In this document: positions 1 to 5,745 of the stretch, piece after piece
How positions within the stretch are numbered: the first letter of the stretch is position 1
Layout of the letters: every line of letters begins with the position of its first letter
Assembly: GCA_046481785.1 (NCBI GenBank)
Contig: JAWOJF010000323.1
Coordinates: 1-9,832, forward strand
From: JAWOJF01 sp046481785
GTDB lineage: Bacteria; Bacteroidota; Ignavibacteria; Ignavibacteriales; Ignavibacteriaceae
DNA: 9,832 bases
Direction: 5' to 3'
Position numbers and translations under genes: made by a program
Notes under the pieces: generated by a model
Databases searched by the model: none
What the model was told of the DNA's origin: nothing
What the model saw: the letters and a program-made list of their open reading frames with translations, nothing else

Positions 1-70
1 GTATCGATACCACCGCTGCGGCTGGCCTGCTGCCAGTCGCGCAGGTTGTGGGTGATGCTGGATCGAGAGG
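1..70. other. GC-rich segment of foreign appearance at the window edge
   Basis: Bases 1-60 contain 39 G/C (65%), far above the AT-rich remainder. The T9SS sorting domain read leftward is canonical down to about base 71, then turns into a Pro/Ala/Ser-rich tail that lacks the Gly-x-Tyr-x-Tyr-x-Leu strand and final Lys-rich strand expected next. Another minus-strand frame of this segment reads SSITHNLRDWQQASRSGGID, which looks more like a real protein from a GC-rich organism. Bases 1-10 (gtatcgatac) are a perfect palindrome. A chimeric read or assembly join is the simplest explanation; a genuine recombination is possible but less likely. Confidence 0.5.
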
Positions 71-1639
71 GGATGAATAAGGGAACTCATATTCTCCCGG
101 ATGAAGCTCTTCGTTAACTACTTCAGCAATATCTCTTCCCAAAACATCATAAATTTTAAGTGTAACTAACACTCCGCTTTGATCACCGGTAAGAGAAGAT
201 GGAATTCTGAATTTAAAATTTGTGGCAGGATTAAAAGGGTTAGGGTAGTTCTGTTCCAGTATATATTCGTCGGGAGATATAATTAAGGCACCAGCAATTT
301 TTGAATATTCATATGTGCCGTCATTGTCTATTTGTTTTAGCCTGTATGAATAATGCCCCGATGATATATTTTGATCAACAAAAGAGTACTCTTTAACCGA
401 ATTGCTATTCCCGTTTCCTTTAATGAAACCGATTTTTTCCCATTCATAATTTTCATCCTGATTCCTGTCTTCTGATTTCTGATTTCCGTCTTTAGATCTC
501 TGAACTTCAAATCCGTAATTATTAACCTCAGTTGCTGTCTGCCATTTAAGTTTAACACTGTTATCAAATCCAATGGCAGTAAATGATATAAGTTCTACCG
601 GGAGAGGTTCAATTGGAAAAGTATTTGCCAGTGCATCGGATAACTTTAAAAGGTTTGTTTCATTATCACGCAGACTGTCTCTTGCCTGCTCAATGTGTAA
701 AAATCTTCCGGTGTTAGCGGGAGCATTATCATCACAGGGATCAACACTGCCATTAATAAATCTGCCCTGAGTATTAGTTAATGCAAGCAGTTCATCCCAG
801 TCAAAATCAATATGGGCAATTTTAAAAATTAAATCGGCATCAATTGCAAGCAGCTCAGTTTTTAAAATAGATAAAAAATCAGTAGGCGGAAGTTGCGTTG
901 AACCATTACTCATTATAAGATCGGGCTCCCCGTCATCTTTTGAAAACCCGTGCGGCTGAACTACAATGATGTCAGTAATTAATGCAGCCAGAGTTGATGT
1001 AGTTCTCTGGAATATTCCATCCGCATTATGAGCCTGATCTGAAACCCGGAAATTCTCGCTATTATTTTCAGGAGAACAAACCTTTGTTGTGCCGTCGCAG
1101 TCTGAAAAAGAGGAACTGTTGCAGCGGTGTGTACCGCTTAAGCAGAATACTCTTGCTCCAAGGTTTCTGAAAATAAAAAATCCCTGCCTGCCTGTATTAA
1201 AATCAGCTCTTGGATGAGGAGATTGAATTATTAATCTAAGCCTGTCGGGGGCCTGATTAAATATATATGTGCCCCAATAATTTGATCCGGCATCTTGTTT
1301 TTGCAGGATATAATAATCCTTATCGGGATCCGGCGATGTATCAGTATAATGAATAACATTATAACCTATAGAATCAGCACGGTTATGCGCAGAAACATAT
1401 TCAGCATTTATAATATCAGTCACAACTCTTTCCCAAATCTCCAATTGCGTATTTGATGGATCCTGGTAGTCATTACTGCCGTTAGTTTGAGGCATGTTGG
1501 AAATTATATTATCAATATAGGTTTTAAGATTCCCGCTGTTGGATAATTGAGGCCAAACAGGAAAAGTGCATAATAAAAAAAATAATACGAAAAACCTGCG
1601 GGTGCATGCAGGCATAATTTTGCTTGGGCAAATCTGCAT
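1..1639 (-). CDS. Secreted protein of unknown function with T9SS C-terminal sorting domain (partial, 3' end outside window)
   Basis: An uninterrupted minus-strand frame gives 546 residues and runs off the left edge without a stop. Residues about 9-31 form a basic-then-hydrophobic signal peptide; the start is at 1639 or at an in-frame ATG at 1615, and neither has a clear ribosome binding site. Residues about 40-340 are a domain I do not recognise, with His/Cys-rich motifs: PHPRADFNTG (141-150), GTHRC (169-173), SDQAHNAD (200-207) and VVQPHGF (226-232). C166, C173, C181 and C188 could form disulfides, and the spaced histidines could bind metal; both are inference. Residues about 346-452 match the linker module that often precedes T9SS signals (PVELISFTA, WQTATEVNNYGFEVQRS, SYRLKQIDNDG). 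The sorting domain begins at about 457 (YILEQNYPNPFNP) and is normal up to about residue 523. Beyond that, the expected final strands are replaced by unrelated sequence. Probably exported by Sec, then by T9SS, to the surface. Confidence 0.85.
   Translation of the reverse strand, partial: MQICPSKIMPACTRRFFVLFFLLCTFPVWPQLSNSGNLKTYIDNIISNMPQTNGSNDYQDPSNTQLEIWERVVTDIINAEYVSAHNRADSIGYNVIHYTDTSPDPDKDYYILQKQDAGSNYWGTYIFNQAPDRLRLIIQSPHPRADFNTGRQGFFIFRNLGARVFCLSGTHRCNSSSFSDCDGTTKVCSPENNSENFRVSDQAHNADGIFQRTTSTLAALITDIIVVQPHGFSKDDGEPDLIMSNGSTQLPPTDFLSILKTELLAIDADLIFKIAHIDFDWDELLALTNTQGRFINGSVDPCDDNAPANTGRFLHIEQARDSLRDNETNLLKLSDALANTFPIEPLPVELISFTAIGFDNSVKLKWQTATEVNNYGFEVQRSKDGNQKSEDRNQDENYEWEKIGFIKGNGNSNSVKEYSFVDQNISSGHYSYRLKQIDNDGTYEYSKIAGALIISPDEYILEQNYPNPFNPATNFKFRIPSSLTGDQSGVLVTLKIYDVLGRDIAEVVNEELHPGEYEFPYSSPLDPASPTTCATGSRPAAAVVSI
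458..506 (-). repeat. Degenerate heptamer tandem array inside the coding region
   Basis: Seven consecutive 7-bp units read on the plus strand as ctgattc, ctgtctt, ctgattt, ctgattt, ccgtctt, tagatct, ctgaact. The array lies in the linker module just before the T9SS sorting domain. It encodes a hydrophilic stretch rich in Lys, Gln, Asp, Asn and Ser (residues about 379-394, RSKDGNQKSEDRNQD and flanks) between the conserved FEVQ strand and the WEKIGF strand. The 7-bp period is not a multiple of three, so the amino-acid repeat is only partial. It probably sits in a surface loop that tolerates insertion. Confidence 0.6.
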
Positions 1640-1810
1640 AAATTTTGTTATAGTAGTTGTTAAGGAATATTCGTCGGGTAATTCGAACAAAAAATATTAA
1701 AAAATTATAAAAAACAAAAGTATCATTTTATGAGTGGGCTATTTTACAGACGAACTGCTTTAAATAAGGATTAACTTACGGCAGTCTCACACAGAGGCTG
1801 CAAAGATAAA

Positions 1811-1852
1811 ACGCAAAGAGCGCAGGTTCTAAAAACTTAACGCTCTTTGCGT
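1811..1852. repeat. Perfect 12-bp inverted repeat (hairpin), possible terminator or dispersed repeat
   Basis: acgcaaagagcg (1811-1822) and cgctctttgcgt (1841-1852) are exact reverse complements separated by 18 nt. The hairpin starts 55 nt past the stop of the TPR gene at 1907, and on the minus strand the right arm is followed by TTTTATCTTTG, so it may act as a weak terminator. The surrounding words ('cacagaggctgcaaag', 'cgcaaagagcgcag') resemble dispersed intergenic repeats seen in many environmental bacteria, recalled from general experience. The rest of the 267-nt gap (1640-1906) is AT-rich with no gene visible. Confidence 0.55.
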
Positions 1853-1870
1853 GAAATGCTTCTTTATCTA

Positions 1871-1904
1871 AATGCTCAATACTCAAATCTAAATACTAAT
1901 ATTA
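1871..1904. repeat. Degenerate heptamer tandem array downstream of TPR gene
   Basis: Successive 7-bp units aatgctc, aatactc, aaatcta, aatacta, followed by a decayed atattaa, sit immediately downstream of the TPR gene's stop codon. The period matches the array at 458-506 but the unit sequence differs. No protein is encoded here. Confidence 0.5.
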
Positions 1905-1906
1905 AA

Positions 1907-3385
1907 TTACTGTGTTGCTAATAACGTACCCATTAGTTCCTTTGCTCTTACTCTGGCATAGGCAACATTCATATTAGGCAGTTGGTTAAAGTTTATGGCT
2001 TTTTCGCAATATTCTTTAGCCTTCTCCATATCTCCTTTGAGCCTGTAAGCTGCAGCCATCCTGTAAAAGTTATATGGATTAAGACTACTGGCTTTTGATA
2101 ATTCAGTTAAAGCTTTATCTGCTTCCTCCTGGGACAATGCAAGCAGGCCGTATAACTCATGTGCCAGTCTTACCTGGTTAGGATTATTTAATGCAGTAAC
2201 TCCTTTCATATACTCATCAGCCTTAGCTTTAGCCGTCGTGTAATCTCCTTGAAACATTGCTATTTTACTTTCATTAGATAATAAAGTAAGCCTGGCATTA
2301 TCTTTTGCTCCCTGCTGAGCAGATGATTTATCAAAAACATCAACTGATTTGCGGAATTGCTGTAAAGCCTCATCAGCCTTCCCGGTCTCATGAAGCACAA
2401 TAGCAATGGTTAGTATATCTGCGGAAATGTTGGCATAATCTTTATTTTTTTCATCAAGTGTAATTTGTTTTTCAAATTCTTTAATTGCCATATCAGGTTT
2501 ACCCTCATCTATATAAATAACAGCATCAATAAACATTGCCGTTCTTTTCTGACCGTCATTTTTTGCTATGCCGGTTAACTTCAGCATCTGCTCGTGGGCT
2601 GCATCGTATTTCCCCAGATACATATAATTAGCTGAGAGCCCGATATATGAAGCAATAAAATCCGGGTTCTGCTGCAGAGCCTTATTGTAATACTCAATTG
2701 ATTCATCAAATCTTCCCATTTTCAATAGTAGTTCTGCATAAGAATCATAGGGATTGGGATCATCAGGAATCAGCTCGGTATATTTTTTAAAAGCCTTTTC
2801 AGCTTCAGCGTAATTCTCAAGCGTTCTCTGTGCATATCCCAGTTGATTAAGAACCGGCGAAAAATCCGGATTGATCTTCAGAATTTTATTATACAGATCA
2901 ACAGCTTTTTGATTCTCCTGCTGTCCAAAATATAAATTTGCCAGCAGGGATAAAGCTCTTTCATCATTAGGGTACATTGAAGCAAGCTTTGAATAATACT
3001 CTTCCTGTTTTTTTGTATTTCCATTAAAACCTGCCTGAAGGCCAAGTATCTGAAGCCGTTCACCTTCAGAAACTTTATCCGCGAGGGATACAGCTTTATT
3101 TAAATCTTCAAACAGCTCTTTTGCTCCGATCTGTACAGGCACCCGTAAAAGATATGCCATAGCAAAATCCGGGTCTTCATTTATGGCATTTGTAAAATAC
3201 TGAATAGATTCCTGCGCCCGCAGTCTTTCCGCAAGGTCACGCCCCTCCAGATATTGTTCCATAGCTTTTTCAGATGAAGTGGTAACAGGAACCTTATCTT
3301 CACCTGATCCTGTCCGGCAATCTGCGCTTACAAAAAATAAAATGGTAAAAACAACTATTGCGCCCGCTGGTTTTATAAGTTTCAT
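1907..3385 (-). CDS. Exported tetratricopeptide-repeat protein
   Basis: A 492-residue protein starting MKLIKP. Residues 1-22 form a signal sequence ending SADC, with Cys23 a possible lipidation site; however, Asp at -1 is atypical, so lipoprotein status is uncertain. Most of the rest is TPR helical hairpins, seen as recurring A-x-x-x-Y/F and NPDF-like turns (for example ENQKAVDLYNKILKINPDF, GRFDESIEYYNKALQQNPDF, GDMEKAKEYCEKAINFNQ). This implies a protein-protein scaffold in the periplasm or at the outer membrane; no catalytic domain is visible. I chose 3385 because GAGGT lies about 5-6 nt upstream; 3397 (MRYV...) is an alternative. The frame stays open to 3541, but that extension is encoded by tandem-repeat DNA and would bury the signal sequence. 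It lies 229 nt after the upstream gene, so it may have its own promoter. Confidence 0.88.
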   Translation of the reverse strand: MKLIKPAGAIVVFTILFFVSADCRTGSGEDKVPVTTSSEKAMEQYLEGRDLAERLRAQESIQYFTNAINEDPDFAMAYLLRVPVQIGAKELFEDLNKAVSLADKVSEGERLQILGLQAGFNGNTKKQEEYYSKLASMYPNDERALSLLANLYFGQQENQKAVDLYNKILKINPDFSPVLNQLGYAQRTLENYAEAEKAFKKYTELIPDDPNPYDSYAELLLKMGRFDESIEYYNKALQQNPDFIASYIGLSANYMYLGKYDAAHEQMLKLTGIAKNDGQKRTAMFIDAVIYIDEGKPDMAIKEFEKQITLDEKNKDYANISADILTIAIVLHETGKADEALQQFRKSVDVFDKSSAQQGAKDNARLTLLSNESKIAMFQGDYTTAKAKADEYMKGVTALNNPNQVRLAHELYGLLALSQEEADKALTELSKASSLNPYNFYRMAAAYRLKGDMEKAKEYCEKAINFNQLPNMNVAYARVRAKELMGTLLATQ

Positions 3386-3490
3386 AACATACCTCATGAT
3401 TATTTGTTGCTGGTGATTCAGGCAAAACTTATTCAGCGGGTGAGGTAATATCAACTCAAAATTTGGATAAATAGGATAAGCGGCAGAAAG

Positions 3491-3540
3491 GAATTCCCGG
3501 ATTGGCGAATTCCGGGATTGGCGAATTCCGAATCCAATCA
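3491..3540. repeat. Degenerate 8-bp/16-bp tandem array, block 1
   Basis: Two copies of attggcgaattccg (3501-3514 and 3517-3530) have a 16-bp period. The array also parses as 8-bp units attggcga, attccggg, attggcga, attccgaa. It lies upstream of the TPR gene at 3385 and is not coding in the chosen gene model. Its attggcgaatt core is the reverse complement of aattcgccaat in block 2 at 3602-3612. Confidence 0.65.
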
Positions 3541-3577
3541 TTAGCCGTTAACGTCTTTTTATTGAGATTTATTTTTG

Positions 3578-3614
3578 AATTCGTTAATTCGCTAATCCGC
3601 TAATTCGCCAATTC
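3578..3614. repeat. Degenerate 8-bp tandem array, block 2 (inverted relative to block 1)
   Basis: Four full units and one partial unit with an exact 8-bp period: aattcgtt, aattcgct, aatccgct, aattcgcc, aattc. The array abuts the stop codon of the asnB-like gene (3615-3617). Together with block 1 in inverted orientation and about 60-75 nt of intervening sequence, the transcript could form a long imperfect hairpin between the two genes. Confidence 0.65.
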
Positions 3615-4871
3615 TTACGTTTTCTGTTTCTTCTTTGTTGCAGCAGGGAAGAGAATATTATTTAAAATAAGCCTGTAACCGGGGGAGTTTTTATAAAGTG
3701 CTAAGTCTGTAGGGGGATCGCCGACAGCATGCTGGTAATCTTCAGGATCATGGCCGCCGTAAAATGTAAAAGTGCCCCTGCCGAAATTGCCATGAATATA
3801 TTTAACCTGGTCAGTTCCGTCACGTTCGGCAAGATTTATTACGGAAGTTTTTATCGTTTCCTTACGGAACATGGTTGTCTGTCCCATAAATCCCCTTATA
3901 ACATTTACATGGTTCTGTGTAAGCATAGTAGGTACGGGATCATATTTTGCAGAAAATTCAAACAATGTGAAATAATCATTTTCAAAATTCCCCACCTCCA
4001 TAGGCTGAATATCTATATTACTGTATTCGTATATGTAAGGATTTGTTTCAAGTTTAAAATTCTGGAATGCCATAGTACCGGTAAAATCTAGTTTATCCTG
4101 TGCATTCGGATCAGCCGCATCACCATCATACATCTCCGCACATATATCAATATTATGTGCTGCAAGAGCTATATCATAAGAGTCAGTAGCTGAACACATT
4201 GCAAACATGAACCCCCCTTGTGAAACATAATTTTTAATTGTTACTGCAACTGCGCGCATCATCTCAGATACTTTTTTATAACCATTTTTTTTAGCATTGT
4301 TTTCATACATCATCTGCTGGTCAATATACCATTGTGCATTAGCAAAGCTGCCGTAAAACTTGCCGTACTGCCCTGTAAAATCTTCGTGATGAAGGTGCAG
4401 CCAGTCATATTTGGAAAGGTCTCCCTGCAGGATCTCATCATTCCATATTTTATCGTAGGGAACATTGGCATATTCAAGAGCAAGAGTAACGGCATCATCC
4501 CATGGTGCAAAGCCCGGCGGAACAAACACAGCAATTTTAGGTGCCTTCTCTAAACGGATAACATCCATATTATTATCTTCACTCTGCACATCCGAGTATA
4601 CAGAAGCAGCTTCAGATGATGATAAGGTTTCAAAGTAAACGCCTTCAATACGGCATTCGGCAGCAAGCTTGTCAGTATAGTCAATCATAAATGAACCGCC
4701 GCGGTAATTAAGCAGCCAGTCAGCTTTCAAACCCTGGTTAAGACTGTTGAAAGTAATACCGTATGCTTTCAAATGGTCGGTCTGCTGCAGGTTCATACTG
4801 ATTAAAATTTTGGACTGTGGGAGAAGAAGGGATGAATAAAATACTATAAAAATTAAAATTCTAACAATCAT
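3615..4871 (-). CDS. Exported protein of the family often labelled 'asparagine synthetase B' (function unknown)
   Basis: A 418-residue protein with a signal peptide at about 1-19 (hydrophobic, ending LLLPQS). I recognise a conserved Bacteroidota-type family by LLNYRGGSF (53-61), LEKAPKIAVF (107-116), DWLHLHHEDFTGQYGKFYG (156-174), GGFMFAMCSATDS (219-231), GFMGQTT, FYGGHDPEDYQH and the ending KKKQKT. Relatives are often named asparagine synthetase B, but this protein has neither the N-terminal catalytic Cys2 of glutamine amidotransferase class II nor the SGGxDS PP-loop of true AsnB, and it is exported. The C226 motif after a hydrophobic strand, and the His-rich loop, suggest a class I glutamine-amidotransferase-like fold; this is inference. 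It starts 7 nt after the PIN pseudogene, so it is very probably translated from the clpX operon transcript. Confidence 0.85.
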   Translation of the reverse strand: MIVRILIFIVFYSSLLLPQSKILISMNLQQTDHLKAYGITFNSLNQGLKADWLLNYRGGSFMIDYTDKLAAECRIEGVYFETLSSSEAASVYSDVQSEDNNMDVIRLEKAPKIAVFVPPGFAPWDDAVTLALEYANVPYDKIWNDEILQGDLSKYDWLHLHHEDFTGQYGKFYGSFANAQWYIDQQMMYENNAKKNGYKKVSEMMRAVAVTIKNYVSQGGFMFAMCSATDSYDIALAAHNIDICAEMYDGDAADPNAQDKLDFTGTMAFQNFKLETNPYIYEYSNIDIQPMEVGNFENDYFTLFEFSAKYDPVPTMLTQNHVNVIRGFMGQTTMFRKETIKTSVINLAERDGTDQVKYIHGNFGRGTFTFYGGHDPEDYQHAVGDPPTDLALYKNSPGYRLILNNILFPAATKKKQKT

Positions 4872-4878
4872 TCCAAAC

Positions 4879-5279
4879 CTAATTTAATACAACTTTAGCT
4901 TTTTCTTCCATTTCTTTATCAAAAGTAATTAATTCTGATTCAAATTCCCGGGCAATACTCACAACAATTGCATCCATCCCCCTTAGGCCTGTTTTTATCG
5001 CAATCTCAGAAGCTTTAATGGCTCTTGCTATATCGAATTCTATAAATTTCAAATTTGATAGTGTCAGTAACTCTTCTTTAACGTGGTTAGCCCCAATAAA
5101 ATCTTTAGTTCTTCTATTGATTGCGCTTACTATTCAGTAAGTACTGTAGTGGGAATAATAACGTAGAAATTATCCCGATAGACTTTTCTCAAAATTTCTT
5201 CTGCTTCATCAAGTCGTGTTTCATCTTTCATAAGAGCTGTAACAAAAACAGAAGTGTCAATTGTAACCTTTTTAGTCAT
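4879..5279 (-). pseudogene. VapC-like PIN-domain toxin, disrupted by a one-base frameshift
   Basis: Read from the ATG at 5279, the product begins MTKKVTIDTSVFVTAL and stops after 49 codons at a TAG (5132-5130), right after TTVLTE. Stepping back one base (GAA then ATA, re-using base 5133) restores a further 84 codons to the TAG at 4881-4879, for a total of 133 residues, normal for VapC. All four PIN acidic positions are present in the spliced product: D8 (IDTSVFV), E49 (TVLTE/I), D103 (GLRGMDAIVVSIA) and D121 (TFDKEM). Known PIN toxins are Mg-dependent RNases. The break is most easily explained by loss of one A from GAAATA. The local sequence is not a classic -1 slippery heptamer. It overlaps the upstream antitoxin by 8 nt (ATGACTAA), as expected for a toxin-antitoxin pair. 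It may be inactivated in the genome, or this may be a consensus error. Confidence 0.85.
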
Positions 5280-5736
5280 ATTTTGAACGCTGGTATCTTA
5301 CTTCTTCAACTGCATCCCTGTTCCCAATCCAACGTTTTGAAATTTCGTCAGCTAATCGCTGCCAATTTTTAAAGTCCTTTTTCCTCCCGGCATTTTTTGT
5401 TTTTAATTCTGCCCAAACTATATCTCCGTTTTGCAACTCGTAATTTTCTTCAACTTTGCTGCCATTAACAACAGAAACCAAACCCTCAATATTAAGGTTA
5501 CAGTCAATAATTAATTCCTCCAGTGTAATTCCTTTAGGATATGTTACTTTTTGTAAGGCATTACCTGGAAGCTCCAAACCAATACTTATCATATCCGCTT
5601 TTTTAGTGCGCACAGACCTTTTTCTCCCGGTAATTCTTTTTTCCGGTTCTTGTTTTAACTGAGCAAGATTTTTTTTTAATTCTTCTAATTCACTGCTTAG
5701 CTTTTTTATTTTCTTTTCTATTATCTTAATAGTCAT
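5272..5736 (-). CDS. Putative antitoxin: coiled coil, beta-grasp (TGS/ThiS-like) domain and VapB-like tail
   Basis: A 154-residue protein. Residues about 5-30 are a Lys/Glu/Leu heptad-like coiled coil. Residues 33-46 are a very basic linker (KRITGRKRSVRTKK). Residues about 49-118 read like a ubiquitin-like beta-grasp of the TGS or ThiS/MoaD type: a hydrophobic strand (ISIGLELPG), a second strand leading to a helix (GITLEELIIDCN), then GLVSVVNGSKVEENYELQNGDIVWAEL, where the VNG-x-x-V ... L-x-x-GD-x-V pattern is typical of those folds. Residues about 119-154 (WQRLADEISKRW, DAVEEVRYQR) resemble the amphipathic toxin-binding tail of VapB-type antitoxins. It starts 9 nt after the clpX stop and overlaps the PIN toxin gene by 8 nt, so it would be translationally coupled to both. 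Its antitoxin role is inferred from position and tail; the beta-grasp assignment is by eye. An A9 run occurs at 5669-5677 on the coding strand. Confidence 0.72.
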   Translation of the reverse strand: MTIKIIEKKIKKLSSELEELKKNLAQLKQEPEKRITGRKRSVRTKKADMISIGLELPGNALQKVTYPKGITLEELIIDCNLNIEGLVSVVNGSKVEENYELQNGDIVWAELKTKNAGRKKDFKNWQRLADEISKRWIGNRDAVEEVRYQRSKYD

Positions 5737-5745
5737 GCCAGGCCT

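Noticed and set aside
573..770. Plus-strand open frame within the T9SS cargo gene
   Set aside because: It lies antisense to a strongly supported coding frame and has no recognisable protein features. The other antisense open frames over clpX, the TPR genes and the asnB-like gene were rejected for the same reason.
1715..1722. TACTTTTG (minus strand) as a Bacteroidota -7 promoter element for the T9SS cargo gene
   Set aside because: It matches TAnnTTTG, but no TTG element is found at the expected distance upstream, so a promoter call is not supported.
3386..3541. Extended N-terminus of the TPR protein starting at 3541
   Set aside because: The extension is encoded partly by the 8-bp tandem array and would place the signal sequence about 50 residues inside the protein. 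The start at 3385 has a GAGGT ribosome binding site.
3491..3614. CRISPR array
   Set aside because: Units are 8-16 bp, degenerate and contiguous, with no unique spacers and no cas genes nearby.
5128..5138. Programmed -1 ribosomal frameshift in the PIN gene
   Set aside because: The junction ACT GAA TAG is not a slippery heptamer, and no strong downstream hairpin is apparent. A one-base deletion or sequencing error is simpler.
5669..5677. A9 run in the antitoxin coding strand as a slippage switch
   Set aside because: It encodes part of a Lys-rich coiled coil in an intact frame. Runs of this length (another A8 occurs near 5755-5762) are expected in AT-rich coding sequence, and nothing else points to slippage.
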